A DNA stretch of 64,000 nt from Ahaetulla prasina. Its lineage: Eukaryota > Chordata > Lepidosauria > Squamata > Colubridae. A program made the translations under genes and the position numbers. Location: positions 161,719,438 to 161,783,437 of the forward strand of contig NC_080540.1 in assembly GCF_028640845.1 (NCBI RefSeq), given 5' to 3'. The notes under the pieces are model-generated. The model did not search any database and was not told the origin of the DNA. It saw nothing but the letters and a program-made list of their open reading frames with translations. Of the stretch, positions 45,776-64,000 are shown piece by piece (the stretch's first letter is position 1; each line of letters opens with the position of its first letter).

Positions 45776-48447
45776 TATTTCAAATGTTTTGTTTATTTAA
45801 TGCTGTTTTCACTTTAACATACAGCAAGTTATGTAAATCTGTTACAAAATGGCTGGGTTGACACAACTTTGTAGTTGGTTTGAGCTACAAACCAACCACA
45901 ATTTAGTTTAAACCAGAATGTTGCATGACTACACCAACTTCGGTTGGATTTACTCCCTGGGAATTACTTTTTTAGGATTTCTTCCTTAGACTGATCCAAA
46001 CCCTAAGTACGCACATTGTGCCAAAGTATAATTTGCTTAACCATTGTTTGTTGAATAAACCGTAGTTGGATGGGTTCACGCCACACACAAATTGATCAAA
46101 CTGTTCTGTAAGCTAATTGGATGTACAGTATAAATATAGCATTCACACATGGATTAAAAAAACCTAAAACTAGAGTTGGAAGCAACCATTTAAACCATTG
46201 AGGTCAACACTGAACAACTCCTAAAGTTTCTCAACACCATCAGTTCATAAGTTATTTATCAAGCGTGAAAATAAGAGGTGCCCATACATATTTTTACTTG
46301 CTATAGATCACATCTTTTAATGTATATAGCCAGCATCACTGCAGCAACAGTAAACAAATCTATAATGTAATTCAATTTGAAACAAATGCAGTGGAATCTT
46401 GCCTCTCTTCAACTCTGTTACCTCTTTTATTATTGATCTAATGCACAGGAGAACAACCTGTGACTCTTGAAGCACTCTTCGGATAGTCCCAAAACCAGGC
46501 TGATTTCCCGTAACAACGAGCAGGGAAGTCTTTAAAAGACAAACATAAATCCTAAAATAATCTTAACACTGAAGTTTTGTTCACTTAATATACTGTGAAA
46601 AATCAAGGCAAGAGATGAACCTACATTGGTTTGGTTGCATGCTATCTTCTATTATTCATGTGCGGTAAAGATGGTGGCTTCATCTGTATGATTAGTAGAA
46701 ATTGCATAAGGATCTTTCTGATACTCAAGTCTTCAGTAAAGACAGAGATGCCTCAACACCTCCCATCTTGTGAGAATCCTAATGCCCGTTGACTCCACCA
46801 AACAATTATTCTATCAGTGAATGAAGAGAACACCAACCCAGGCCATGGAAGTGGAGCAATCTGTTGAAAACCAGAACCACACTGGTTCTCTCTTGGGATA
46901 ATCCTGGCTTTCAAAGGATTATTCTACTTATATCCAACATTGGTAGTCTTTGACATATTATTAAACACATCACATGTTGCTCCAATTACCAGCTGGGACT
47001 ATATGCCTACCTTGCAGCCAGAAAGGCAGACCACTCCTCCTGCAACATAGGTAGATATTTCCTGATTTAAAACCAACAAAGTCAAAGCTGTTCTTGAATG
47101 TTTCAGTGTCATGGGGATTGGGGGAGGCGGAATACCAGGAGAGACTGAATCTAGCATTCTTTTAAAAAGGGCATCGTAATTATCTTGTTAATACTATGCC
47201 AGTGAAATGTCAAAACTGACAAAAGACTAAGCAAGTGATACTACAATAAGTGAACAACATAGCATTTGCTGCCATTGTTATTACTTAAATGTAGAAGCCA
47301 TGAAGGTGTTTAAGCTGTAATCTTGTCTCTGCAGGCTGTTAAATCTCTCGACCTGGACAACTCGAGGGGAGCTAGCTGACAAAGCATGTGGTCTAGGAAA
47401 TATCCCAGGCATTCCCACCAAAATAAGCATGTCCCCTTTGAAATGTGAGGAATCGATGCTGTCTGTGTGCAGTAGCAGTCCACAAAAAGTATACTGTTTA
47501 ACAAAAGGGTCAGATGGCAACTGGAGATGATGAAAACAGCCTTCCTTTCTTTCCCCAACCAATCTTGAGACCTCGGGACTAGTTTCCAGAATCCCTGTGC
47601 TGGTTAGGAATTCCTATATGCCTGAGAGAGGACGGGGAAGTTTGAATTGGCTGGAGTGAAGGGATAAAATGCTTATATTAGGCATGGGGGAATATGTGGT
47701 CATCCAGATGTTGAACTATTGATTATAATAGTTATTCATCACTCCAAGAGAGATGAGCATCTTTTCACCAAGGGCAAAAGGAAAAGAGGCAAACAAGCAA
47801 AAACTTTTTTTAATTCTACTGTCCCCTTGTTTTGGAAATACTCTTATTCCACAGCACACAATGTTTTGAAATTGTTCTTTGGTATAGGGTCCCAAGTGTA
47901 CACACTCAATCCAGAGGTCAGCCTAGCTTTAGAACACGGGGTGAGATAAGGCTGCCAGACTTCTTTTTCCAGGTGCTGCTCCTAAATAAACCCTTCTCAA
48001 AATTACAAGGATGATTAAACATCCCCAACACAAATGAGGAGTAAGGCAAGGACTTTTTTAGAGCATCCGTTAAGCTGCATCTAACTTGATGGTATATATT
48101 TTACTACCAAAGCAATTGACAATCCTTGAAATGGCTTCCTACCTATGAGTCTTTAGTATAACTCCTACAGGGGGTTCGTACTGCCGCACAAAGCGTAAAT
48201 GTTTACACAATAGGCTTAAGCATGGAGTTTATTTGAAGGGTTTAGTTTTTTTTCCTTTGCTAGCTGCAGAAACCCCAGCATGGATGCATGCCCACATTCT
48301 TTTCACTGGCTGGAGTTTGAGAGCACACCGATTCCTAGTTTTTGCCAAGTAAGAAGGGAATCATTATTTCTGCTAAATGGATGAATGAATGACAAACTCA
48401 CATCAAGGAGTTAGCGGCACACATTCTTTCCCTCAACATTGTTAAGT
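45776..48447. other. Intergenic (ATF7 promoter to ATP5MC2), nothing recognised
   Basis: No gene, RNA or clear repeat was recognised. Confidence 0.4.
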
Positions 48448-48545
48448 ACAGGTACTCCTCAACTGACGACCACAATTGAGCCCAACATTTCTGTTGCTAA
48501 GCGAAACATTTGTTAAGTGAGTTTGCCCCATTTTACAACCGTTCT
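48448..48545 (+). repeat. Dispersed TIR element, left end only
   Basis: tacaggtactcctcaactgacgaccac to ttgccccattttacaacc in order, then abrupt loss of homology. Confidence 0.72.
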
Positions 48546-51500
48546 TTCTGGGAATAAGAAGTTGAGCAGATCCATTACTCTTAGCATTTTTGGAATATCT
48601 CTGGTCCTAGATTAAATTGTCCATTAACTATTCTACTTTACCTCCTACATAGACTAAGGACACCTCTCAGACATGATGTTTCTTCAGTTCAGATACTTGT
48701 TAGCGTTCCCTTCATTGTTTAACTATTACTGTTCACTCACCCCACCGCACCGCCCCATGGCCAGGTTGGCATCGGCAGCAAGTTTCCAAAACACAGCCAT
48801 AACTGTAATATGCAGCTCAGCCAGTTCCTTAGCAACCCCAGTCTAGATTGCCAGGACCAGCTGTGGGTTGACAAGCAGCAGCAACCCTAGTCAATATAGT
48901 CAGGCTCCCAAGAACTCCCAAAATAGTTGCGGGCCATTTGTTCACCCTGCACAATCGTAGGCAAAAAACATTTTAGTCAAGAGAAACGGATAGGGCATAT
49001 GGGGCCGTCCTCCTGAAAAACGTATTGAGGAAGCTGATAAAAAACTAGTCCTCTTTTTTTCCCTTTTCACCCCCCTCTGAAAGCATTTTAGCCTCTTTAG
49101 ATCAACCCTTCTTTTTTAAAAAAAAAAACCTGGTAATTGATTATATGCCTTTTTATTTTTAAGAATAGGATTCTAAATTATGAAATTATGTTGAACATGA
49201 TTAATTTCTTTTCTTATATACCGTAACATGAACATGGCAAGCAAAAGGGAGAGGAAATCCCACGGCAGAGAAATAATAAAACCGAAAGCTCTTCCTAATT
49301 CTAGGACACAGAAAAACAAGGAAGAAGCAGATGAAGAGTTCAATGCTGTAGCCAAAAGATTGCAATTCCGGATTTTTCCACTTGGCCCATGGGATAGCCT
49401 TCTATGAGCCACAAGGCAGATCTGTTCCATTTCATGCCCCTATGATACTGTCTTGGGAGCACTTTTTTTTTTTTTCTGTGTACTTAACCTTAAAAGAGTT
49501 AATTACCAAATGATGGATAGAAGACGACATGTGATTTTTTTTTCCTCTCCCAAATTTGATTTTTTTAATCCTCCCCAACTCTTTTAATAGCTAACAGACC
49601 TGCTAACAGATCTGTCTCTGAATGGAACCTTCACAGCCCAGATTTTTAAAAAACAAATACAAGCATTACAATAAAGGGCCATAAGTGTCATAACTTTCTT
49701 CTAAGATTCTTGAAGCATCAAGGCAATTTTTTTACCTCAGTAAGCTCTATTACAATGATGAAAAGCTACACTGCAGACTTCTGGAATCCTCATAAATATT
49801 GCTAATACAGTGGCCGGTGATAGGCGTCCCACGCCCCAACTTCTTCCTCACTTTTGTGAAAGTTCCTCAAGATCTGGTTATTCCATGGGAACCAGAGACT
49901 TGTTTAGGTGGCTTCGTTATTGAGGTTGGATGTACTCGCTCTCTCTGTGCTTGGGTTTTGTATATTTTAGTGCTAATTAATCTCTATTTTTTTATTTTTA
50001 AATGCCTGTTTTTAAATATGTATTGTGTTTTTATCAATTATTGTATGTCATTTTTGTGAGATGGGTGGCTAGTAAATTTGATTAAATAAATAAGCCAAAA
50101 CTCCAATAAGAAGGTCAGAATCCTGCACTGTGCTTTCCAAGATACCCAGAAGACTTGTAACAGTAGTAAATAATCTGATGCCTTCCAGATATGTTGGAAT
50201 TCAGCTTCTATTAATCCTACTCAGCACACCCTATAGGAGATTGTTGAAGTAATCTAAAACATCTGGATATTAAAGGAGCCGAGAATACCTTTTTCCATAT
50301 AAGAGTATTAGAAACAGAACAAATATTTGTAGATTTAATTAGATGATAACTGTAAAATGATCACATGATCAGGATGCAAGCAGGTTTCCTTGCCTACAAC
50401 CGGACCCAAAGGGTGGAATTCACAACTGACTTATACCTAGTTTCCATATCCACGATTTATTAAAGGAGCTCCATCTCTTACATAACATGAAGCAAATTGT
50501 ACAGATGTGAGAAAACAGCTCTAAATGGAAATGTTTTAAGATTGAAATAGCTGCTCAGACCCTTTGGAAGATAAAGTGGGAATAATTATTTCAAGCTTGA
50601 GATAGGATACTTCAAAAAAGTTTCCAAACGCTAATTAAAAATGAAATGATATAGTTTAGCATGATTGTGAATTCAGTCTACGTATAAAATCCATTAAAAG
50701 TCCATGGGGAGAAGAGAAGTCTGCAATATCCTAGGGTACCTGAGAGGCTGGCGTTACACCTGTGTTCTATTGGTAGGCTTCCTTCTCCAAAGGCATATGG
50801 TTAGCTCTTGAAGAAAAGAGGATGCTAAATTGGATCAACCTTAGTCTAATTAAGCAGGGTTCTTCCAAGCAGCAACATTCATATTCACTAAATATCACAC
50901 CCATCTGCACTAACTCTTAAAGGAAAAAGAGACACTTCAAAGGCTGCTGGTTCTTGGCCATGTTTTAATTTACTGGAACCAAGAAAACCAAATTCTACAA
51001 GTTTGTCAAAAGTTAGAGTGAGCTATTCCCAGATGCTTATCTCCCCAACCAACCAACCAACCAACACTGATTACCTAAACTGAGGAGGCATTCTTGAGCT
51101 GAAGCTAGTGCTACTCCAAAATTAGCCACTGATGATGTTTCTAATGGGTGTTAAGACTTTTTAATATTTGCTTTTTAACTTTTCTTATGGCTAAAATAGG
51201 CGGAACAAACATGTAAAATGCTTATTTTGCTTTTTAAAACAACAAAGATAGTGGGGAGTCTCATTGTTATTTGCTGGTTGTTAATACATTCTAGCAGCAA
51301 AATAGGAGGCTCAGGAACTGTATCTTGCATAGAAGCTGTATATCGTGCTCCAAGCTAAAGTCATGCCGGCAGAAGCACTAATAAGTATTGCTACAGACCT
51401 ATGACACTAAGAACAAGCTTCATTAAATTAATTAAGATTTCATAAAAAGTAATGGCATCGAGCTACTGATTAGGTATTTCACACTTACTGCAAATTACTG

Positions 51501-51728
51501 AACTAAAAAAACAAACTTACAGCCATTACTGAATTTTCAATGATCTATTGGAGGCACTGAACACATTCTGTTATGCTGTGCAAATGGCTGACATCATCAG
51601 TTGGAATTCATGTGTCCCTCCCCCCCCACATAACACTAACCCCATGGGGAAAATATTTGGAACCAGGTATCTATTACAAAACCAAATATGCACACTAAAA
51701 AAAAGCAGGAAATGTATACCAATCTGTA
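48546..51728. other. Intergenic sequence left of the ATP5MC2 polyA site
   Basis: It contains an unassigned 59-codon open frame at 49228-49407 (plus) and otherwise nothing recognised. Confidence 0.4.
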
Positions 51729-51734
51729 TTTATT
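51729..51734 (-). terminator. ATP5MC2 polyadenylation signal AATAAA
   Basis: On the minus strand AATAAA lies about 140 bases after the stop codon. A T-rich and GT-containing stretch (CTGCTTTTTTTTAGTGTG) begins about 20 bases further on, as expected for a cleavage site near 51710. The implied 3' UTR is about 165 nt, which is short like that of other subunit c genes. Confidence 0.7.
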
Positions 51735-51874
51735 CACTTGCCCCCAGTGAACAGGGAGGATTTGGTTAACAGGTGAACTTCCCTTCTCTCCCACAAAACA
51801 CTCAGCTCAGCGTACACATTAGACTAAACACAGGGGGAGAAAGGAAGAGTATGTAGTAGTGCATGTTGGTTTTG

Positions 51875-58850
<6,976 letters not shown>

Positions 58851-58974
58851 ATTCAGAGTTGTGGGGAACAGCCACATTCAACAACTGGAAAACAAAGGGA
58901 ATGCTAATATATTAGGACAAAATATTCACGGCTTCCATTATCTTTCACAAGTAGGAACCTACCGTTAGTCCTCA

Positions 58975-59110
58975 CTTAGCAAATACAACTGGGACCGGCA
59001 ACTCCATTGCTAAGAGTTGTTATTGCTAAGCAGAAAATCATGTGACAGTGATAGGCTTATGAACGCACTTTCCCTTCAGTCATTAAGCAAAACAATCTGT
59101 GACCACAATT
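58975..59110. repeat. Short unassigned repeat-like segment
   Basis: The start cgttagtcctcacttagc resembles the TIR family at a distance; the rest does not. Confidence 0.3.
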
Positions 59111-59237
59111 TTATTTCCAATTTTTATTTCTAGCAAGACTTCCAGATTCTGTAACAGCTTGTTCCCTATGCCATCCGTCTGGTAAACTCACAAGATTCAT
59201 TTTTCTCGCCATGTACATATATACGTACGAACTAGAC

Positions 59238-60089
59238 CAGGGGTCACCAACCTTACAGATCTCAGGGACCACTAAATTTATAATTTTAAATCCCGTGGAC
59301 CACTAATATGATCTGCCTAATGACCGGCTGGGTGGGCATGGCAAGGTGGTCATGTGACTGGGTAGGCATGGCCAACTCAATGTCACTCACGTTGAGGGGC
59401 ACCTTGCCAGCCTCTACTCGCTACTCCTTGCCTTCCCGCCCACCTGGACTCTTTAGGGCCCCAATGGGAAGCAGTTGCTGGAGCTAAGTAGCCACCATGA
59501 GAAAGAGTTGGCAAAACAGCTGGCTCAATTCAAATTGGATTGAGCGAGAAGGAGGCTCAGCAAGCATAGGCTTTCCAAATAGAGGGAAGATCTGCAGGAG
59601 TGCAAGGACAGGTACCGGCGCCTGGCGGCTCAGTGGGCTGAGATGGTCAGCCAGTTCCACCCCATGATGCTGTCCCATTGGAACAAGGTCCTCCGACTCT
59701 TTGCCACCAGTGATGTTTCCCTCCAGCCTTCGTCCAAAGCCCCACACCAGGAGGCTGAAGCAGACCCCAAGTCGGAATTTCTGCCCCCCTCTGACCCACA
59801 CAAAAAGATCCCAAAGAGGGGGACTCTCTGCAGCAACACAAATGTTCATTGCATGTATCGTTTTTAATTTTTATAACTGTTGTTTTATCTGGCTGTAAAC
59901 TGCCCTGAGTCCTTTGGGAGAAGGGCGGTATAGAAATTGGAATAAATAAATAAATAAATCTGTCCCAGGGGCCGTAGTTTGAGGACCCCTGATTTAGGGC
60001 AATGTAAAAAAATGCAAATAATTTTTCTGGGGACCACCAAAATTTTCTCAGGGACCACCAGTGGTCCACGGACATGGTGGTGACCGCTG
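59238..60089 (+). mobile_element. hAT-like non-autonomous element carrying captured coiled-coil coding sequence, copy 2
   Basis: Ends caggggtcaccaacc and ggtggtgaccgctg; flanks aactagac on both sides (59230-59237 and 60090-60097). It has the same captured region as 18662-19433: KQLAQFK-like coiled coil, YRRLAAQWAEMVSQF, and the SEFLPPSDPHKK tail. Deletions differ: this copy lost about 40 bases near 59553 but kept the AEMVSQF part missing in copy 1. An extra ~100 bp at 59858-59958 is a later LINE-type tail insertion. Confidence 0.82.
59858..59958 (+). repeat. LINE tail inserted inside the hAT-like element
   Basis: ctgtaaactgccctgagtcc, gagaagggcggtatagaaat and (AATA)n; absent from the other element copy. 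Confidence 0.72.
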
Positions 60090-60097
60090 AACTAGAC

Positions 60098-60275
60098 TGT
60101 GTTGTTTCTCTTTGTCATATAATATATGAGGGTATATGCATAATTTTGTATTTATTTGTTCTGTCATGGTTATGAAGTATATCTTGGAGGTGGTCACCCT
60201 TTGAGAGTTGTATGCAATGAAATTTCATTTTAATGTATGCCAATTAGTGTGCATTCAAAGTGACAATAAATATTC
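60098..60275 (+). repeat. Snake LINE 3' tail with short TTCTA run
   Basis: gtgttgtttctctttgtcat, ggtggtcaccctttgagag, aagtgacaataaatattcta. The hAT-like element inserted into this LINE just upstream. Confidence 0.72.
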
Positions 60276-61765
60276 TATTCTATTTTAATATGGTCATAAC
60301 TTTGAATTGTTGATAAACAAAGCAGGTGATACACAAAGACTATCTGTACTATATTTGGAAGATCTATCAGGAATGATTTATGCAGAACATCAATAATAAA
60401 TTAAAAGACTTTATAATGGAAAAAGATCAAAAAACAATACACAATATGTTCTCTGCCAGATAAAGGGAACTGATAAGCACAATTTGGGCTTCCTAAATTT
60501 TAGATACTGGCTGGTCAAATATTACAGTATATTTTTTTTTCAGAAAGAGTTTATTTAAAGTTTCTTTTGGTATGTTGAGATTAAATTTTGAATTTTACAG
60601 TATACCAAATTCTCAAGGATTCGAGAGAGTGAATTTTATGATACAGATAAAATTCCTAAAATTACACTACTCGAATAATTAGTTGCCTATTCTAGATATT
60701 AAAACATTTGCCAATGTGAGGTGGACCTAAAGTCACCTCCAGAAGATATTCAGATGTAATGCTCTGAGACTGCAGAGGTAGAGGGAGACTGTAAATGAAG
60801 GAACGATTTTTAAAATGTCAGCTAACTTTATAGTTAATAAAAACTGGCACTTGATTTACAACCGATCAGTATGACATTCTAAACCTTGATTGTTTAATAG
60901 TAGCAAGTATAAGATTTCCATCTCACCTTGCTTTTATGAAGCAAGCTTGGGAAAGTGGAATTTATGTATATGTGGAAGGACTATATGTTTCACTCATTTG
61001 TCATACACCAAAAACATCCCTGGATCAGAATCAGATTCTAGTTGATTAGTGACCAGGTTGAATTTGAAAAGTGAAAAAGATCCTATAAGCCTGGAATGCA
61101 TTATCCCATTTATGCCAAACACGCATGTCAGCAACTGGGTTCTGTGAGTTCGACTGTAGATACAACAGACATAGGCAAGGTATGATATTTACATCACCAG
61201 AAGTGGCTTCTGCATTCAGATGTCTCATAACGCATAAGACTGAATTACGTGTTGTCCCCACATTGCTCCAAGCAAGAGCACATAACAACTACTACAAGGA
61301 AAATATTTCACAGATGCACATTTGGCATTCATGATGTACCTGTGAGAATTATTCAGGGCATGGTGATCTCAAATCAATATAGTTTATATGGGCTATATGA
61401 AACAAGTGCTTCCCTTCCCCCTAAAATATTTCTTTTTATGCACAGTTTTTTTATAAACTGCCCAACAAGCTTGCTATTTATACACTGCAGAAAACCAGAA
61501 CTAGAAATTAGCTGTGGACTGTGTTTCAAGTTATTCTCAAGGCAGCAGCCGTGAGATTCAGAGAAGAAAAAGGATGCGTTCTATAAAACACTCAAACTGC
61601 ATGGCAGCAACTGGACTACAGATCCAGAATCCTCTGCCACATCTATGAGATATAAACTGTGGAGGAAGAAATGCCAACCAGCCTCGATCTGCTCCTGTTG
61701 TAACTAATAGCTTCAGCTGCAGAAATCTGGTAAAGTTTTTCATTATTTGGGAATGAACAATATAT
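60276..61765. other. ATP5MC2 intron 1, nothing recognised
   Basis: No exon or CpG island seen, so the ATP5MC2 promoter is not here. Confidence 0.4.
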
Positions 61766-61766
61766 A

Positions 61767-62119
61767 AAGGTAAAGGTAAAGTTCCCCTCACACATACTAG
61801 TCGTTCCCAACTCTAGAGGGCAGTGCTCATCTCTGTTTCAAAGCAGAAGAGCCAGCACTTTCTGAAGACGTCTCCGTGGTCATGTGCCCAGTATGACTCA
61901 ACGCCAAAAGTGCACGGAACGCTGTTACCTTCCCACCAAAGGTGCTCCCTATTTTTTCTACTTGCATTTTTTACATGCTTTTGAACTGCTAGGTTGGCAG
62001 AAGCTGGGACAAGGAACGGGAGCTCACTCCGTTACGCGGCACTAAGGTTTCAAACCGCTGAACTGCCGACCTTTCAGTCGACAAGCTCCGCATCTTAGCC
62101 ACTGAGCCACCGTGTCCCT
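61767..62119 (-). mobile_element. tRNA-derived SINE with Bov-B-like tail, minus orientation
   Basis: aaaggtaaaggtaaagttcc at the left (tail) through gaactgctaggttggcagaa to tagccactgagccaccgtgt (head). Confidence 0.87.
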
Positions 62120-62869
62120 AATGTATAGAGGGACAGAAAAAATCAAGATTGTTCATTTTTATAGGAAAAGTAGCTTACACTACACTGTATCATCAGTCAC
62201 TAATACATACATTTATTGGAATAGCAATGATAACTTCCATAATTGAGTAATTTTTTATTCAGTTTACAATCAAATACTAGCTGCCCTCCTGTGGATAAGC
62301 CTACTTTATAGCTAAGTATCTTAGCGTGATTCAGAATAGAGTAACTGTTTTGATCACATACATAACCCACAGTGATTCCTGCGGGGTTTATTATAAGGAA
62401 TTGACAAAGAAAAATGCTTCATTACTTTCATTATGCAGAGAACAAGCTGCTGTTAAAAGCAACGAAAAAGTCAGCAGAAAAGGGGAAATGATATATAAAA
62501 AATAAAAATACTTATTAGAAGCAAGTATCTTTAAAAGACAAGCAAAACTCATATGCGCTAATTCAGAAAAATTGAAGAAGCTAATAGTTCTCCCATAATT
62601 TCTTAACCAACTTTCAATAAAGTTCAAAGCCTATCATATCGTGAATATTTCAATACAACACTTACCAGGGGACTTAAAGGTGAAATAGATTATCTTACTT
62701 GAAGAATCTTTCAGAAAATATTACTAACAGCACGCAAAAAATCTTGTTGTTGTCAAGGTTTTTATAACCCAGTGGATCTTTTTCAAATGCAAATAGGAAA
62801 AGGGACCCCATTTCTTGATTTATCTGCTAGAGCAAGGATTGAGCAAAAATTAAACTGAATCATCTAAAC

Positions 62870-63060
62870 CAGGGGTGTCCAAACTTGGTCCCTTTAAGAC
62901 TTTTGGACTCCAACTCCCAGAGTCCCTCAGCCAGCAAAGCTGGCTGAGGAACTCTGGGAGTTGAAGTCCAAAAGTCTTAAAGGGACCAAGGGGTGCTGGC
63001 TGAGGAACTCTGGGAGTTGAAGTCCAAAAGTCTTAAAGGGACCAAGTTTGGACACCCCTG
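62870..63060. mobile_element. Palindromic hAT-like miniature element with duplicated right arm, perfect 8-bp TSD
   Basis: Ends caggggtgtccaaacttgg and accaagtttggacacccctg; flanks atctaaac on both sides (62862-62869 and 63061-63068). The arm gctggctgaggaactctggg ... aagggaccaag is present twice (about 62938-62990 and 62995-63046). Confidence 0.87.
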
Positions 63061-63068
63061 ATCTAAAC

Positions 63069-63356
63069 GATCTCTGGATGATGATACATTATTTTGTTAT
63101 TAAAACTTTACTACCAGTAAATCTGGTAGAAAGAAGCAACTTAGAACTAAGGAGAAATTTCCTGACAGTTAGAACAATTAATAAGTGGAACAACTTGCCT
63201 GCAGAAGTTGTGAATGCTCCAACATTGGAAATTTTTAAGAAAATGTTGGATAACCATTTGTCTGAAATGGTGTAGGGTTTCCTGCCTGGGCAGGGATTGG
63301 ACTAGAAGGCCTCCAAGGTCCCTTCCAACTCTGATGTTATGTTATGTTATGTTAAC
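63069..63356 (+). repeat. CR1-type LINE 3' end with RT C-terminus and (ATGTT)n tail
   Basis: The plus frame reads RRNFLTVRTINKWNNLPAEV, NAPTLEIFKKMLDNHLSEMV, the C-terminus of CR1-type ORF2. The 3' UTR ggattggactagaaggcctc, caaggtcccttccaactctg follows, then (ATGTT)n. Confidence 0.82.
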
Positions 63357-64000
63357 ATATTGTTTAATAGTAACAACAAAGATACTTCTACCTGTGTTAA
63401 ATTATGCTGCTGAAATAAGGAAAGAGGAACAGATTTGTTTGCAAATAGGCTGTGATGTCTATGGAACTGAAGAAGCTTCTTCTTGAATGAAAAGTGAAAC
63501 ATTTTTGAAGAAAAAATGAAGAAAGTTTTGGAAAAGCACTTTTGAGACAAACAGGCTATCAATCCTAATCAGTTGTGGTGGTGTAAGTGGTTTGGGTACA
63601 ACAGGTTCTTATTCATCTTGAATCTCAGTTTATGGGGAAACTTTGTGTTAGCCACTTTATTTCAGCCCCACCTATCTCACTAGGTTTTTGTTGTGGGAAA
63701 AATGGCAGAAGAGAGTATTAAGTGTGTTGTCTTGATCTCCTAAATGGAAAGTGGGATTTATCTATATCTAATCTATATCAATATAACTATAAATATAATC
63801 CTGGGTTTTGAATCTGGTAATTCAATGCATCCTTTTTATTCTATTTCAGCAACTTTCCTGCCAATTGCCAGAAAAAAAGTAAGTCTTATCAACCTGAACT
63901 TAACTGAACTCCTATGCTAAAGGGGTGAAAAAAGGAGAAAAGCAGATATTAAAGAAATAATAGAGGCTGTGGAGTAAACCAAAAGGTTATTGGTGAATAC
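63357..64000. other. ATP5MC2 intron 1, window end
   Basis: A fragment near 63640-63760 (ccacctatctcactaggttt, gttgtgggaaaaatggcag) resembles the tail of the SINE at 36.4 kb. Nothing else was recognised. Confidence 0.4.

Overview
The window looks like a squamate reptile genome, most likely a snake. It is AT-rich intronic and intergenic DNA. It carries tRNA-type SINEs with a Bov-B-like tail, LINE 3' tails that run straight into pentanucleotide (TTCTA)n/(ATAGA)n arrays (a hallmark described for advanced snakes), L2/CR1/L1 LINEs, and many short terminal-inverted-repeat elements with 8-bp target duplications. The species call is an inference from repeats, not from a gene alignment.

Two host genes can be supported, both on the minus strand. 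ATP5MC2 (mitochondrial ATP synthase subunit c precursor) has a complete coding sequence in four exons (58850 down to 51875), with consistent splice sites and phases, 140 codons and a nearby polyA signal. Downstream of it lies ATF7 (bZIP transcription factor). Its first coding exon (1058-1105, MGDDRPFVC...) sits near the left edge, and a CpG island at about 41.2-42.1 kb is the probable ATF7 promoter and first exon, which makes intron 1 about 40 kb. The ATF7-ATP5MC2 order and orientation match the human 12q13 arrangement beside HOXC, the paralogue of ATF2-ATP5MC3 beside HOXD. The CpG island also has a good splice donor on the plus strand, so divergent transcription is possible.

The most unusual object is a 7.2-kb LTR element at 2311-9495 inside ATF7 intron 1. 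It has identical 190-bp LTRs and a perfect 5-bp target duplication. The LTRs, polypurine tract, gag zinc knuckle, protease, RT, RNase H and integrase pieces are Ty3/gypsy and all lie on the minus strand. They are interleaved with pieces of a DIRS-type element that all lie on the plus strand. The two families swap at 11-base shared words. Each internal gypsy block leaves and rejoins the DIRS sequence at the same word, so the DIRS sequence is uninterrupted apart from the inserts, while the gypsy blocks are circularly permuted. This looks like a record of repeated template switching followed by integration as one unit.

A second notable system is a non-autonomous hAT-like family present twice (18662-19433 and 59238-60089), each copy with a perfect 8-bp target duplication. 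Both copies carry the same stretch of coiled-coil coding sequence, apparently captured from a host gene.

The rest of the window is repeats. They include palindromic hAT-like miniature elements, a dispersed terminal-inverted-repeat family with about eleven copies (two split by later insertions), an L1 with a 17-bp target duplication, three Bov-B-tailed SINEs, a 5S-rRNA-like SINE fragment, microsatellites, and an apparently exact 914-bp tandem duplication at 34474-36301.
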